DNA of 64,000 nt from Convivina praedatoris (GCF_933208495.1 NZ_CAKOET010000006.1:16088-80087), one strand, 5' to 3'; shown: positions 27,920 through 38,005, counted from the stretch's first letter. A program made the numbers and translations. The notes: generated by a model not told the origin, from the sequence alone.

Positions 27920-28769
27920 GGATTGTAACCTCCTGATTAATGGCTTGAGCCAGCTGTTCAAGCGTCAATGGCCGCTCTTTAAATTGCCATCCTTGCGCCA
28001 TTAATTGCTGAGCAAACTGTCCGGCCGTAGGTAAATCCAAATGTACCTTTTTAAACCAAGATAAGGGCCGATTAAACAATGTTGTCGGAGTTTCAGCAGC
28101 AATAACTTGCCCTTGGTGCATGACTAAGGTCCAATCAGCAACAGTCATCACTTGATCCATTTGATGTGAAATCAATACTACCGTCTTATCCTGCTTTTTT
28201 AGATTAAGCATCAGCTTAACTAATTCAGCTTGTCCCAATGGATCTAAACCAGCTGCCGGCTCATCTAAAACGATAATTGGCGGATTCAAGGCTAAGGTCC
28301 CGGCAATCGCTACTCGACGCATCTGTCCTCCAGAGAGAGCAAACGGGGACTTATCCCAATGTTGACTGGGCAAACCCACCATCGTTAAAGCAGCTTGAGC
28401 AGCTTCTTTGGCGGCCAAGTGGTCTTGCCCAAAGTTTAAAGAACCATACATCACATCTTCTAGCACCGTGTTAGCAAAAAGCTGACTTTCAGGAAATTGA
28501 AAAACCATCCCTACTTGCGCCCGCAAGGCTACTAATTGCTTTTCTTTTGTTTGTGAGGTTAACTCAAAGTCATTGATTATTACTTTTCCGTTGGTGGGTT
28601 TCAATAAACCATTAATATGCTGAACTAGGGTCGATTTACCCGAACCAGTTTGTCCAATAATAGCGGTTATTTTTCCAGATGGAATTGTCGTTGAAATGTC
28701 TTTTAAAATTGGCTGAGATAAACTACCCTGGCCATAACTAAAATTTACTTGTTCAAAGGTGATAGCCAT
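27912..28769 (-). CDS. ecfA2: ECF transporter ATPase EcfA2
   Basis: A 285-residue ABC ATPase: Walker [10 protein letters not shown] (39-47), signature [13 protein letters not shown], Walker [14 protein letters not shown], and a C-terminal extension typical of EcfA subunits. With EcfA1 and EcfT it forms the general energising module for vitamin uptake (riboflavin, folate, thiamine and others, depending on S-components encoded elsewhere). It overlaps ecfA1 by 25 bases. Confidence 0.95.
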   Translation of the reverse strand: MAITFEQVNFSYGQGSLSQPILKDISTTIPSGKITAIIGQTGSGKSTLVQHINGLLKPTNGKVIINDFELTSQTKEKQLVALRAQVGMVFQFPESQLFANTVLEDVMYGSLNFGQDHLAAKEAAQAALTMVGLPSQHWDKSPFALSGGQMRRVAIAGTLALNPPIIVLDEPAAGLDPLGQAELVKLMLNLKKQDKTVVLISHQMDQVMTVADWTLVMHQGQVIAAETPTTLFNRPLSWFKKVHLDLPTAGQFAQQLMAQGWQFKERPLTLEQLAQAINQEVTIHE

Positions 28770-29566
28770 GCTAACAACTCCTGCTGGTTCATATAATTTT
28801 GTGGCCGTGGGTCTAATCGTTGAATCAACTGCATACTAAAGGGTAGCTCCAAACCAATTTTTGCTAGAGTAGCTCCTTGGGCAAAGACTTGATTAGGTTG
28901 CCCGTCCATAACTAACTGACCATCATTAACAACCACCACTCGATCGGCTAAACTGGCTTCATCCATATCATGGGTAATCGTAATTAAGGTCAACTCTGAT
29001 CCATATAACTGCTTTAATTTTTTTAAAGTAGCTTGAACCATTTGTCGCCCATCAGGATCTAACATGGCCGTCGCCTCATCCAAAATAATAATCTTAGGTT
29101 CCAGGGCCAAGACGCTGGCCAAGGCCACCCGTTGTTTTTGTCCACCAGAAAGATGATGCGGTTCACGATCAGTAAATTCTTCCATGCCGACCACTTCTAA
29201 AGCAGCCTGAATTTTAGCCGACATTGCTTCACTAGGAACCTCTAAGTTTTCTAAACCAAAGGCAACATCATCAGCAACCGTTGCACCGACAAATTGGTTA
29301 TCAGGATTTTGAAAAACCATACCAATTTGACCCCGAATTTCATCCACGGAATCTTCTGATAAAGTCTGACCCAGAACTGCAATCTCGCCTTCATCGGCTA
29401 CTAATAAGCCTAAAATCAACTTAGCTAAGGTCGACTTTCCGGAGCCATTGTGACCGACTAAAGCTACCCATTGTCCCTGCTCAATATTCAGGTTCAATCC
29501 ATCGAATAGAGGTTGATTTTGATCATATTGATATTTTAAATTTTTAATTGTAATTGCTTTTTCCAT
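28745..29566 (-). CDS. ecfA1: ECF transporter ATPase EcfA1
   Basis: A 273-residue ABC ATPase: Walker A GHNGSGKST (38-46), signature HLSGGQKQRVALA, Walker B IIILDEATAMLDP. It pairs with EcfA2. First gene of the ecf-truA operon. No Shine-Dalgarno is visible before the ATG; a TAAAAT -10-like box ends only eight bases upstream, so the message may be leaderless or nearly so. The gene is usually found next to rplQ but is here separated from it by ndh and a polyprenyl synthase gene. Confidence 0.95.
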   Translation of the reverse strand: MEKAITIKNLKYQYDQNQPLFDGLNLNIEQGQWVALVGHNGSGKSTLAKLILGLLVADEGEIAVLGQTLSEDSVDEIRGQIGMVFQNPDNQFVGATVADDVAFGLENLEVPSEAMSAKIQAALEVVGMEEFTDREPHHLSGGQKQRVALASVLALEPKIIILDEATAMLDPDGRQMVQATLKKLKQLYGSELTLITITHDMDEASLADRVVVVNDGQLVMDGQPNQVFAQGATLAKIGLELPFSMQLIQRLDPRPQNYMNQQELLAWLSPLNK

Positions 29567-29660
29567 TAAAGGCTATTTTATCATAATTAAAATAACAATG
29601 ACTTTCTCACTAACTATCAGTCCAGTTTTCATTTTTCACAAACTTATCACCTAATAACGG

Positions 29661-29689
29661 TTCAAAAAATGCTCTATAGGGATTATAAT
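29661..29689 (+). promoter_or_regulatory. Possible promoter of ndh
   Basis: TTCAAA, 17-base spacer, TATAAT, about 50 bases before the ATG. Confidence 0.6.
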
Positions 29690-29737
29690 TATAAATTGAG
29701 TTATGTATTAAAAAATAATATTTCACAAGGAAAAAAT

Positions 29738-31414
29738 ATGACTAAAAAAAATATCATAGTCGTCGGAGCCGGTTTCGGTGGTGTTTTTGCTACCAAAAAA
29801 CTAGCTAAGAAACTCCGCGCTAAAAAAGATTACAACATTATCTTAATTGATAAGCACTCCTACATGACTTATATGACGGAGTTGCACGAAGTAGCCGCTC
29901 AACGAGTTAAACCAGGCCACGTCCAAGAAGATTTAGAACATCTTTTTGCCCACGATACTAATGTTGAATTAGTAACTGCTGAAGTTGAGTCTATCGACAA
30001 AGACAATAAAACCATTACAACAACGCGCGGTACCCTCCCTTATGAAAAGTTAATCATTTCAGTCGGAGGACAATCCAATGACTTTGGTACACCCGGTGTT
30101 AAAGAGTTTGGTTTTGAACTCTGGTCAATGGAAGAATCATTACGTATTCGCCAACAAATTGAAAATATTGTTGCTCAAGGGGCGGCCGAATCAGATCCTA
30201 AGCGCCGTGAACAACTACTAACCATCGCAGTCGTTGGTTCTGGATTTACCGGTGCTGAATTAATGGGTGAATTTATTGATCAACGTAAAGTTCTTGCTCA
30301 AACCTACAAACTTGATGAAAGTGAAATCAAGTTAGTTTTGTTAGAAGCTGGTGATGCCATTTTGCGGATGCTTAGTGACCGCCGTTTAGCCGATAAAGCC
30401 TACCAATACATGGTTAACAACGGTGTGGACCTGCGCATGAACTCAAAAGTGACTGGTGTCGATGAAAACGGCGTTATCTTTGATGATGGTAGCACCCTAC
30501 CAACCAAGTCTTTGATTTGGACTGCTGGAGTTAAAGCTAAGTCAGCAGTTGCTGGCTGGGGCTTTAAAACCGGTCGTGGCGGTCGAATTGAAGTCGATGA
30601 CTACATGCATGCCATCAATGATGACGAACAGGTCAACAAGGACATTTACGCAGCTGGTGATACCATTTCCTATGTTGATGAAAAAACTGGACCCGTACCA
30701 CAAACAGTTGAAGGTGCTGAAAATGCCGCTAAGACTGCCAGCAATAATATTTTAAATGACCTTGGTTTAGTCGTTGATGCTAAGACTTTTGGTGACTTGG
30801 TTAAGTACCATGGTTATGCCGTTTCCATCGGTTCGCACTATACGGTAGCCTCTCTAATAAAAAACTGGAACTTCTCTGGCTTCTTTGCTAGCTTGGCTAA
30901 GCACGGCATCAATCTTTACTTCTATTCTCAAATTCGTTCTGGTTATTCAATCTTCCACTACATGCTCGATGAATTCTTTCGCACAGCCGACGGGCGTAAT
31001 CCTTTCCGTGGTACAGTTTCACGTCAGGGAAATGTACTCTGGGCGACGCCACTTCGAATTTTCTTAGGTATATTTTGGATTTTGGCTGCGGTGGAAAGTC
31101 TAGGCCATTTGGGCAACTTCTACTGGCAAGGTGGCCTAGCTAGCTTCCTTGAAATCATTGCTGGTGCTGGTTTGTTAATTGGTCTCTTTACTTGGTCGGC
31201 CGGTTTTCTTTCAATTCTTTTGGCTCTAGCTGCCTGGATCTTTAATGGATTTGATATTTCTCAACTCTTTATCATCTTTGGTAGTTTAGCCGTAATGAAC
31301 GGTTCTGGTCGCGGATTTGGTGTTGATTTCTTTGCCGTACCACTACTTCAAAAGATTTTCGGAAAAGCTTGGTATGGTCAAAGTAAATCACAATACGATG
31401 ATCTTGATAAATAG
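29738..31414 (+). CDS. ndh: Type II NADH:quinone dehydrogenase with DoxX-like tail
   Basis: A 558-residue protein. Residues 1 to about 400 match NDH-2: FAD site VVGAGFGGVFA near 7-17, NAD(P)H site VVGSGFTGAEL near 165, and AAGDTI near 305. The last ~110 residues are hydrophobic with several helices and resemble DoxX proteins, so the enzyme carries its own membrane anchor. It passes electrons from NADH to quinone without pumping protons. Start at ATG 29738 after AAGGA. The next gene, a polyprenyl synthase, may build the quinone side chain. Confidence 0.9.
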   Translation: MTKKNIIVVGAGFGGVFATKKLAKKLRAKKDYNIILIDKHSYMTYMTELHEVAAQRVKPGHVQEDLEHLFAHDTNVELVTAEVESIDKDNKTITTTRGTLPYEKLIISVGGQSNDFGTPGVKEFGFELWSMEESLRIRQQIENIVAQGAAESDPKRREQLLTIAVVGSGFTGAELMGEFIDQRKVLAQTYKLDESEIKLVLLEAGDAILRMLSDRRLADKAYQYMVNNGVDLRMNSKVTGVDENGVIFDDGSTLPTKSLIWTAGVKAKSAVAGWGFKTGRGGRIEVDDYMHAINDDEQVNKDIYAAGDTISYVDEKTGPVPQTVEGAENAAKTASNNILNDLGLVVDAKTFGDLVKYHGYAVSIGSHYTVASLIKNWNFSGFFASLAKHGINLYFYSQIRSGYSIFHYMLDEFFRTADGRNPFRGTVSRQGNVLWATPLRIFLGIFWILAAVESLGHLGNFYWQGGLASFLEIIAGAGLLIGLFTWSAGFLSILLALAAWIFNGFDISQLFIIFGSLAVMNGSGRGFGVDFFAVPLLQKIFGKAWYGQSKSQYDDLDK

Positions 31415-31426
31415 CGTATAATAGAG

Positions 31427-31454
31427 GGGTGTGGATTTTTATCCAGACCCTTTT
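31427..31454 (+). terminator. Possible weak terminator after ndh
   Basis: GGGTGTGGAT / ATCCAGACCC with one mismatch, a TTTT loop and four T after it. It may only attenuate transcription into the synthase gene. Confidence 0.55.
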
Positions 31455-31485
31455 GTACATAATAAATTAAGTAAGAAAGTATGAT

Positions 31486-32505
31486 ATGGCAATGCCCAAC
31501 GACTTTACCCTATCCTCAATTTGGGATGATTTTCCCAGATTAAAAACTGAATTAAAAGAAGTAATCGCTGTAATTAACGACAGCTGGGAAATCAATTTTT
31601 CAGAAATTGACCAAGCTATTCGCAGCCAGCTAGCTGCGGGTAAACTACTACGACCAGCTCTAACTCTGTTATTTACTGAATTAAGTGTTGAACCAGACCG
31701 GAATAGCCACGAACAAGCGATTAAGATGGCTGCCAGTGTAGAACTCTTACATTTAGCTACTCTTATCCACGATGATATTATCGACGAATCCAAGCTTCGC
31801 CGAGGTAGTCCTAGTATCCAGAGTGCTTTTGGCAAAGACACTGCCGTCTACGCTGGTGATTATCTATTAACTGGTATGTTTTCTTTAATTAGTCAAGTTA
31901 ATAAACCCAATTTAAACAACCAAGTCATCCACAGTATTCAACGTATTCTTTTTGGCGAATTATATCAAAAACAAAATCGCTATAATACAGAAAACACTTT
32001 TGAAAACTATGTCCAACAAATGGATGGTAAAACCGGTGCACTCTTTGAACTTGCTATGTTTTACGGTATTCATTCCGGGACTAGGAATGCTTCAAGTACA
32101 ATCAACGAATTGGTCAACGAGTTTGGTCGTAAATTAGGAATTTCTTTTCAGCTGTTTGATGACTATCTAGACTTCAGTAATAATGGTAACTTAAGTACCC
32201 TTGGTAAGCCCAAAAATCAAGATATTCGAAATGGCATATATACTGCTCCTGTACTGTTTAGCCTAGAGGACGAACAATATCGTGAAGCCATTTTAGATTT
32301 GTTGAACTTACGAGATAATATCAGTGATCAACAACTAGATGAATTACAGGAATTGATTCTGGCAACATCGGCCATGGAACGTTTGGAAGACTTATTATAT
32401 AAGTACCAGCAAGATTTAAACGACCTCATCGAGAAATTACCTTCACCAGACTTACAACAAAACCTACAGCGATTAGTTAATAAACTAATTAAACGCCAAA
32501 GCTAA
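31486..32505 (+). CDS. Long-chain polyprenyl diphosphate synthase
   Basis: A 339-residue trans-isoprenyl diphosphate synthase: first aspartate-rich motif HDDIIDES (about residues 104-111) and second motif FDDYLD near 223, both binding Mg-diphosphate. It elongates farnesyl or geranylgeranyl diphosphate to the chain used for menaquinone; it resembles the catalytic subunit of heptaprenyl/nonaprenyl synthases. Placement directly after ndh fits a respiratory quinone role. Chain length cannot be read reliably. It converges on rplQ across a shared terminator. Confidence 0.86.
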   Translation: MAMPNDFTLSSIWDDFPRLKTELKEVIAVINDSWEINFSEIDQAIRSQLAAGKLLRPALTLLFTELSVEPDRNSHEQAIKMAASVELLHLATLIHDDIIDESKLRRGSPSIQSAFGKDTAVYAGDYLLTGMFSLISQVNKPNLNNQVIHSIQRILFGELYQKQNRYNTENTFENYVQQMDGKTGALFELAMFYGIHSGTRNASSTINELVNEFGRKLGISFQLFDDYLDFSNNGNLSTLGKPKNQDIRNGIYTAPVLFSLEDEQYREAILDLLNLRDNISDQQLDELQELILATSAMERLEDLLYKYQQDLNDLIEKLPSPDLQQNLQRLVNKLIKRQS

Positions 32506-32541
32506 TAAAAAACCCTGTTACTTATAAGTAACAGGGTTTTT
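32506..32541. terminator. Bidirectional terminator between polyprenyl synthase and rplQ
   Basis: AAAAACCCTGTTACTTA is followed by its exact complement, giving a 17-pair stem with T-runs on both strands between convergent genes. It ends the whole S10-spc-alpha transcript. Confidence 0.9.
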
Positions 32542-32549
32542 CATATAAA

Positions 32550-32933
32550 TCAATCAACAAGCTCCAAAATAACCATTTGAGCCGCATCACCACGGCGTTG
32601 AACAGTCTTTAGAATGCGAGTGTAACCACCATTTCGTTCAGAGAAACGAGGAGCAACATCATCAAACAACTTTTGCAAGACAGTTTGAACCTTAATGTCA
32701 CCATCATTTTCCTTGACGTCAGCGATTTCGTTACGAACAAAGGCAGCTGCCTTACGACGTGAAGACAAATCTCCATGCTTACCTAGGGTAATCATCTTAT
32801 CAGCAGTCTTACGTACTTCCTTAGCGCGCGCTTCAGTTGTAGTAATACGACCATTGATTAGCAAATCAGTAGTCAAATCACGCAACATTGCCTTACGCTG
32901 AGAAGATGTACGGCCTAACTTACGGTATCCCAT
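32550..32933 (-). CDS. rplQ: 50S ribosomal protein L17
   Basis: A 127-residue L17 beginning [20 protein letters not shown], with the standard basic core and C-terminal [16 protein letters not shown]. The start at 32933 follows AAGGAGG; an in-frame extension overlaps this site. Last gene of the S10-spc-alpha block. In most Firmicutes the ecf genes come next, but here the strand and gene content change. Confidence 0.97.
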   Translation of the reverse strand: MGYRKLGRTSSQRKAMLRDLTTDLLINGRITTTEARAKEVRKTADKMITLGKHGDLSSRRKAAAFVRNEIADVKENDGDIKVQTVLQKLFDDVAPRFSERNGGYTRILKTVQRRGDAAQMVILELVD

Positions 32934-32971
32934 CAGTGAATCCTCCTTTTCCAAATATTTTAAAAGATCAA

Positions 32972-33916
32972 TTAATCTTCTTTACGGAAACCCAATCCCA
33001 TGTCAGTTAACTTTTCTTGAATTTCGTCTAATGACTTACGACCCAAGTTACGAACTTTCATCATATCATCTTCAGTTCGATCAGTTAATTCAACAATGGT
33101 ATTGATACCAGCTCTTTTCAGACAATTGTATGAACGAACTGATAAATCCAAATCTTCAATTGGTGCTGAATCGGTTGAACTAGCAACAACAGGTTCTGAT
33201 TCCACCATTACACTAGCTTCAGAAGCTACAGGTGAAATGTCCATAAACAAATTTAAGTGTTCAGTCAAAACCTTTGAACCTAAACTTAAAGCGTCACTAG
33301 GTGTGATTGAACCGTTTGTCCAAACTTCCATCGTCAACTTATCATAATCATCACGAGAACCCACACGAGTGTTTTCTACATGATAATTAACACGATCAAT
33401 TGGCGTATAAATAGAATCAACTGTCAAAACACCAATTGGCATTTCTTCACGCAAATTCTTATTTTCATCGGCAGAAGAGTATCCACGACCCTTTACAGCA
33501 GTAACTGTCATGTGCAGTGACTTACCAGAAGCTAATGTAGCAATGTGCAAATCAGGGTTAAGCACCTCAATATCTGCACTTCCTTGCAAATCAGCAGCTG
33601 TGACATCCAATGGACCTTGAACATCAATCTCTAAGCTGTGTTCTTCTTCTGAATCAGTTGCCAAAACAACTTTTTTAAGGTTCAAAATTAATTGTGTCAC
33701 ATCTTCAACAACACCATCTACAGTTGAAAATTCATGCACGACACCATCAATTTGAACAGTGTTGATTGCCACACCAGGAAGCGATGATAGCATTACTCGA
33801 CGCAAGGAATTTCCTAGTGTCGTACCATAACCACGTTCAAGGGGTTCTATGACAAAACGGCCATAGCTGGCATCCTCTTCAATGGGATGAATTTTTGGCT
33901 TTTCAAATTCAATCAT
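32972..33916 (-). CDS. rpoA: RNA polymerase alpha subunit
   Basis: A 314-residue alpha subunit with the N-terminal assembly domain ([20 protein letters not shown] near residue 21) and a C-terminal domain (about 245-310) with the [10 protein letters not shown] helix that contacts UP elements and activators. The linker around residues 225-245 is Val/Glu/Ser-rich. Placed between rpsK and rplQ as in nearly all bacteria. Confidence 0.98.
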   Translation of the reverse strand: MIEFEKPKIHPIEEDASYGRFVIEPLERGYGTTLGNSLRRVMLSSLPGVAINTVQIDGVVHEFSTVDGVVEDVTQLILNLKKVVLATDSEEEHSLEIDVQGPLDVTAADLQGSADIEVLNPDLHIATLASGKSLHMTVTAVKGRGYSSADENKNLREEMPIGVLTVDSIYTPIDRVNYHVENTRVGSRDDYDKLTMEVWTNGSITPSDALSLGSKVLTEHLNLFMDISPVASEASVMVESEPVVASSTDSAPIEDLDLSVRSYNCLKRAGINTIVELTDRTEDDMMKVRNLGRKSLDEIQEKLTDMGLGFRKED

Positions 33917-33963
33917 CAGTAAATTCGTACCCCCTCTTTCAAAGCAGAAGCAATGAAATTCAA

Positions 33964-34350
33964 TTAAACACGACGACGCTTTGGTGGACGTGATCCGTTA
34001 TGGGGAACTGGCGTAACATCCTTAATAGATGTAACTTCCAGACCAGCTGCTGCCAAAGCACGAATTGCTGATTCACGACCAGAGCCAGGGCCCTTAACAG
34101 TAACTGCAACTGAGCGCATGTTCATTTCCATAGCGCCCTTGGCTGCAGCTTCAGCTGCCATTTGAGCAGCAAAGGGAGTTGATTTACGACTTCCCTTAAA
34201 GCCTAATGCACCGGCTGATGACCATGCAACAGCATTACCTTGAGCATCAGTAATCATGACGATGGTATTGTTGAAAGTAGCATGGATATGAGCCACGCCA
34301 GTTTCAATATTCTTTTTCACTCGACGCTTACGCGTTGTGCGACCTGCCAT
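33964..34350 (-). CDS. rpsK: 30S ribosomal protein S11
   Basis: A 128-residue S11 with [11 protein letters not shown] and the C-terminal [17 protein letters not shown] end that lies in the platform of the small subunit. A GGAGG site precedes the ATG. It is separated from rpsM by an unusually long 182-base spacer. Confidence 0.98.
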   Translation of the reverse strand: MAGRTTRKRRVKKNIETGVAHIHATFNNTIVMITDAQGNAVAWSSAGALGFKGSRKSTPFAAQMAAEAAAKGAMEMNMRSVAVTVKGPGSGRESAIRALAAAGLEVTSIKDVTPVPHNGSRPPKRRRV

Positions 34351-34532
34351 AATATTTGCCTCCTTTTCAATACTTTTTATAATTTCTCGGGTTAATTAAA
34401 TAACCAACATTACACAACTAAGGTTGTGATAATCATGTGCGGCATCGATTAGGATACAACGCTTATAACGAAAGTTAGACCTTCCCTACAAATGCTATTC
34501 TCCAAAAACGAGTACTGCTAAAGAAGTAATCT
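34351..34532 (-). other. Long rpsM-rpsK spacer with hairpins
   Basis: This gap is normally a few tens of bases. On the minus strand it contains CACAAC-CTTA-GTTGTG and GGTTA-N6-TAACC hairpins, and a possible promoter TTGTAG-17-TTATAA. I see no gene in it. Confidence 0.5.
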
Positions 34533-34904
34533 TTACTTCTTCTTACCAGCAATTGCTGTAGCTGGGCCTTTACGAGTACGGGCGTTGTTCTTCGTGTGTT
34601 GTCCACGAACGGGCAATCCCTTACGGTGACGAATACCACGGTAAGCAGCGATTTCTTGCAATCCCTTGATGTCAAGTGACACCTTACGACGCAAATCACC
34701 TTCCAACTGCAAGTTCATTTCACCGATAGCATTACGGATAGCATCTTCTTGATCAATGCTTAAATCACGTACGCGCACGTCTTCTGAAACCTTAGCTTCT
34801 GCTAAAATCTTTTGTGCAGTTGAATTACCGATTCCGTAGATGTATGTTAAGCCAATGACAATACGCTTGTCACGTGGCAAATCAATACCTTCAATACGAG
34901 CCAT
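34533..34904 (-). CDS. rpsM: 30S ribosomal protein S13
   Basis: A 123-residue S13 with the N-terminal [13 protein letters not shown] segment, the [13 protein letters not shown] loop and a Lys-rich end that contacts tRNA and 23S rRNA bridges. Family length. Preceded by GGAGG. In the infA-rpmJ-rpsM-rpsK-rpoA-rplQ series. Confidence 0.98.
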   Translation of the reverse strand: MARIEGIDLPRDKRIVIGLTYIYGIGNSTAQKILAEAKVSEDVRVRDLSIDQEDAIRNAIGEMNLQLEGDLRRKVSLDIKGLQEIAAYRGIRHRKGLPVRGQHTKNNARTRKGPATAIAGKKK

Positions 34905-34981
34905 AACAATTTACCTCCTTGTTGTATTTTGAAAATAACATTTATGTTTAATTTCAATCAATATTAATGAAGCTGGTAAGT

Positions 34982-35101
34982 TTACTTACCAGCACGTTGC
35001 TTATGCTTGGCGTTTGCAGGGCAAATAATCATTGTCCGACCATTACGCTTGATAACACGGCAAGCATCACACATTTTTTTAACTGATGGACGTACCTTCA
35101 T
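34982..35101 (-). CDS. rpmJ: 50S ribosomal protein L36
   Basis: A 39-residue protein [20 protein letters not shown]... with the zinc ligands of the C+ form: CDAC near residues 11-14, then a cysteine in IICPANAKH and the nearby histidine. Too short for most gene tracks but unmistakable. It lies between infA and rpsM, as in most bacteria. Confidence 0.97.
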   Translation of the reverse strand: MKVRPSVKKMCDACRVIKRNGRTMIICPANAKHKQRAGK

Positions 35102-35151
35102 AATCTATTCCTCCTATTCGGTTAACTGATTATTAGACCGTCCCGTTTAAA

Positions 35152-35367
35152 TTAACGGAAACGGTAAGTAATACGACCCTTAGTTAGATCGTAAGGCGAC
35201 ATTTCCACTGTAACACGGTCTCCAGGTAAAATACGAATAAAATTCTTACGAATCTTACCAGAAACATGAGCTAAAATTACCGCCCCATTTTCAAGTTCAA
35301 CTTGAAACATTGCATTGGGCATCGTCTCTTTGATTTTACCCTCAATTTCAATGACATCATTAGCCAC
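35152..35367 (-). CDS. infA: Translation initiation factor IF-1
   Basis: A 71-residue OB-fold protein with [10 protein letters not shown] at the start and [24 protein letters not shown] end, both hallmark IF-1. I read a GTG start at 35367, eight bases after GGAGG; a TTG five codons earlier lies inside the ribosome site. It occupies the ribosomal A site during initiation. It has its own consensus promoter (35419-35447), separating it from adk. Confidence 0.95.
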   Translation of the reverse strand: MANDVIEIEGKIKETMPNAMFQVELENGAVILAHVSGKIRKNFIRILPGDRVTVEMSPYDLTKGRITYRFR

Positions 35368-35418
35368 GCACGTTACCTCCAAGTAAACGACACAATTGAT
35401 AAGTGCATAACCTATCGA

Positions 35419-35447
35419 ATTATATCAGAATTATTAATCTTTATCAA
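35419..35447 (-). promoter_or_regulatory. Internal promoter before infA
   Basis: TTGATA, 17-base spacer, TATAAT on the minus strand in the adk-infA gap. It can drive infA-rpmJ-rpsM-rpsK-rpoA-rplQ independently of the S10 promoter. Confidence 0.85.
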
Positions 35448-35457
35448 GAAACTTAGT

Positions 35458-36024
35458 CTATGCTAAAGCATCTAGGATTTCTTTAACTGACTTATAGATA
35501 CCATCTAAATCACCATTACCATTGATAGTGTGTAAAACACCTTCAGCTTGGTAATAATCAACCAATGGTAAATTAGCAGCCTTATTAACAGCCAAACGAT
35601 TATCGATAATCTCAGGAGTATCATCAGCACGACCACGCCCTAACAAGCGTTGACGCAAAATGTCATCTGAAACTTCAAAATAAAGAGTAGCTGACACACT
35701 GGTGCCATGCTCTTGTAAGTACTGATCTAAGAAACGCGCTTGGTCCTCATTACGAGGATATCCATCAAGCATGAAGCCATGCTCTTGAACATCTGCTTGA
35801 CCTAGTCGATCAGCAACCATAGCATTTGTTATTTCATCAGGAACCAAATTTCCAGCATCCATATACGAACGCGCTTGCTCACCTAATTCAGTATTCTGGG
35901 CTAAGTTAGCACGGAAAATATCGCCTGTACTGATATGAACAACGGGATAATCTTTGACAATTAAATCACCTTGAGTTCCTTTACCTGCACCAGGCAAACC
36001 CAAGAGAATTAAATTAATAGCCAT
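35458..36024 (-). CDS. adk: Adenylate kinase
   Basis: A 188-residue adenylate kinase with the P-loop [10 protein letters not shown] (8-17) and [10 protein letters not shown] segment. It interconverts ATP, AMP and ADP. The LID domain is the short form without zinc cysteines, which explains the length below the 210-220 residues of Bacillus Adk. It follows secY by 26 bases, as usual in the spc operon. Confidence 0.96.
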   Translation of the reverse strand: MAINLILLGLPGAGKGTQGDLIVKDYPVVHISTGDIFRANLAQNTELGEQARSYMDAGNLVPDEITNAMVADRLGQADVQEHGFMLDGYPRNEDQARFLDQYLQEHGTSVSATLYFEVSDDILRQRLLGRGRADDTPEIIDNRLAVNKAANLPLVDYYQAEGVLHTINGNGDLDGIYKSVKEILDALA

Positions 36025-36050
36025 TAATAGCCTCCTATTAAGCTAAAAAG

Positions 36051-37352
36051 TTATTGAATAAATCCTACATAATTCTTCTTTTGAATCAGACCTTCAATTT
36101 GTCGAATTAAATCAAGTGTAACCCCGATTGTAATTAGCAAACTGGTACCACCCAATCCAATTTTTTCGTTTAAGCCCCAAACATCTGAGGCAATTAAAGG
36201 AACCAATGCCACAAAACCAAGGAACAACGCTCCCACAAAACTTAGGTGCAAAAGCATCTGCGTGATGAACTTTTGTGTCTCTAAGCCGGGTCGCACATTG
36301 ACAATGTAAGCCCCTTGCTTTTGAAGATTTTCTGCCAATTTTTCAGGATTAACTTGAACAAAGGCGTAAAAATAAGTAAAGATAATAATCAATACTGTAT
36401 AGAAAATGGCACCTGAAACAGTAGTCATGCTAAAGACTTGCTGAAGCACCTTATACCACTGCGCAGTTCCAAACTTATCTTGAAAGGCAAACAAAATTGT
36501 CTGTGGTGTACTAATAAATGAAGAAGCAAAGATAACTGGAATAACTCCAGAAACATTTAATTTAAGTGGTAGATAGGCTTCGCTTCCATAAGAAGCAGCC
36601 GACCTAGTGTATTGTATTTGCAACCGACGAGTTGCTTCATAGAACCAAGTCGTTATACCAACAACCAAAATAATGGCAGCGATAATCACTGCGGTAAATA
36701 CCCAACCAGTAATCAAATCACTTTGACTCCCAGCCTGTAGGACATTCTCTTTATAAATTTCATAAAGGCCATCTGGAATTTGGGAAATAATACCAGCAAA
36801 GATAATCATGGAAACCCCATTACCTAAACCTTTTTCAGTAATCATTTCACCCAGCCAAACAGCAAAAAATGTACCTATGGTCATAACTGCCCCAATAATA
36901 ACAAAGGACATAACATTATTCGTCTGCTTAACTAATCCATAAGCGGAAAGGGAATTAAATCCGGCTGTAATACCGATTGACTGTAGAAAAGCAAACACAA
37001 TGGTTAACCAACGCGTTGCATTATTCAACTTTCGTCGACCAACTTCCCCTTGCTTACTCCATTCAACAAAGCGAGGCACGATATCTAATTGCAAAAGTTG
37101 CACAACAATCTGTGCAGTAACATACGGCGAAACTCCCATTGCAAATAACGAGAAGTTCAGTAGTCCACCACCAGAAAAAATATTTAGAATATTCAAAAGC
37201 CCATTGCTAGCCATCGAATTCATAGCGGCCGGATTAACACCAGGCACTGTGATATGAATTCCAATTCGATAAACAAAAAGAATTAGAATAGTCCAGCCCA
37301 ATTTCTTCCGAATGTCTTTCTCACGTACTGCATTAAATAACGTGCTAAGCAT
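36051..37352 (-). CDS. secY: Preprotein translocase channel subunit SecY
   Basis: A 433-residue, ten-helix protein with the SecY family signatures GVSPYVTAQIVVQLLQL near residue 75 and the cytosolic loop carrying VNPEKLAENLQKQG. It forms the membrane channel that SecA, encoded 21 kb away in this window, drives. Its ATG overlaps the rplO stop by one base, giving coupled translation. Confidence 0.97.
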   Translation of the reverse strand: MLSTLFNAVREKDIRKKLGWTILILFVYRIGIHITVPGVNPAAMNSMASNGLLNILNIFSGGGLLNFSLFAMGVSPYVTAQIVVQLLQLDIVPRFVEWSKQGEVGRRKLNNATRWLTIVFAFLQSIGITAGFNSLSAYGLVKQTNNVMSFVIIGAVMTIGTFFAVWLGEMITEKGLGNGVSMIIFAGIISQIPDGLYEIYKENVLQAGSQSDLITGWVFTAVIIAAIILVVGITTWFYEATRRLQIQYTRSAASYGSEAYLPLKLNVSGVIPVIFASSFISTPQTILFAFQDKFGTAQWYKVLQQVFSMTTVSGAIFYTVLIIIFTYFYAFVQVNPEKLAENLQKQGAYIVNVRPGLETQKFITQMLLHLSFVGALFLGFVALVPLIASDVWGLNEKIGLGGTSLLITIGVTLDLIRQIEGLIQKKNYVGFIQ

Positions 37353-37786
37353 TAAATCACCTCGGTTGAGCCACCAGCTTGTTGGATTGCTTCAACTGCC
37401 GCTTTAGAGAACTTATTAGCCTTGACAGTCAACTTCTTTTCAATCTTACCTTCGCCAAGAATCTTAACTCCAAATTTTGCGTTCTTTACCAAACCTGATT
37501 CAATTAGCAAAGTTGGAGTAACTTCAGTACCATCGGCAAAAGTATTCAACTTTTCCAAGTTCACGATAGCAAATTCTTTACGAGAAATGTTTGTGAATCC
37601 ACGCTTTGGAATACGGCGGTACAATGGCATCTGTCCACCTTCAAACCCCAAACGTGTCTTTCCACGGGCCTTTTGACCCTTTTGACCACGTCCAGCGGTT
37701 TTACCGTTTCCGGATGAAGTACCACGACCTACGCGGTTACGTACTTGACGTGAACCAGCTGCTGGCTGTAATTCATTCAAATTCAT
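37352..37786 (-). CDS. rplO: 50S ribosomal protein L15
   Basis: A 144-residue L15 with the Gly/Arg-rich N-terminal extension ([19 protein letters not shown]) and [17 protein letters not shown], both diagnostic. Located between rpmD and secY as expected. GGAGG precedes the ATG. Confidence 0.98.
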   Translation of the reverse strand: MNLNELQPAAGSRQVRNRVGRGTSSGNGKTAGRGQKGQKARGKTRLGFEGGQMPLYRRIPKRGFTNISRKEFAIVNLEKLNTFADGTEVTPTLLIESGLVKNAKFGVKILGEGKIEKKLTVKANKFSKAAVEAIQQAGGSTEVI

Positions 37787-37811
37787 CTTTTGGTCCCTCC
37801 TTTTTATTTTT

Positions 37812-37994
37812 TTACTTTACTTCTTCAACACTCACAAGGTGAGCAATGTGGAAAATAGCGCCACGGATCGCTTCGTTATTAGGCTTCACCACTGAACTAG
37901 ACACACGATTAAGTCCAAGAGACTTAACAATGGCACGTTGCTTGGGTAAGCGATGAGCCGCACTCTTAATCAAAGTGATTTTTAAATCAGCCAT
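37812..37994 (-). CDS. rpmD: 50S ribosomal protein L30
   Basis: A 60-residue L30: [20 protein letters not shown] and the [11 protein letters not shown] segment match the family. It sits between rpsE and rplO, completing the canonical order. Confidence 0.97.
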   Translation of the reverse strand: MADLKITLIKSAAHRLPKQRAIVKSLGLNRVSSSVVKPNNEAIRGAIFHIAHLVSVEEVK

Positions 37995-38005
37995 ATTATC
38001 GCTCC

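Noticed and set aside
31390..31430. Promoter GCGTATAAT at the end of ndh for the polyprenyl synthase
   Set aside because: The TATAAT lacks a -35 box at proper distance and lies before a hairpin; evidence is too weak to annotate.
34475..34699. 74-codon frame overlapping rpsM
   Set aside because: Out-of-frame shadow of rpsM with no family resemblance; most of it lies inside a certain gene.
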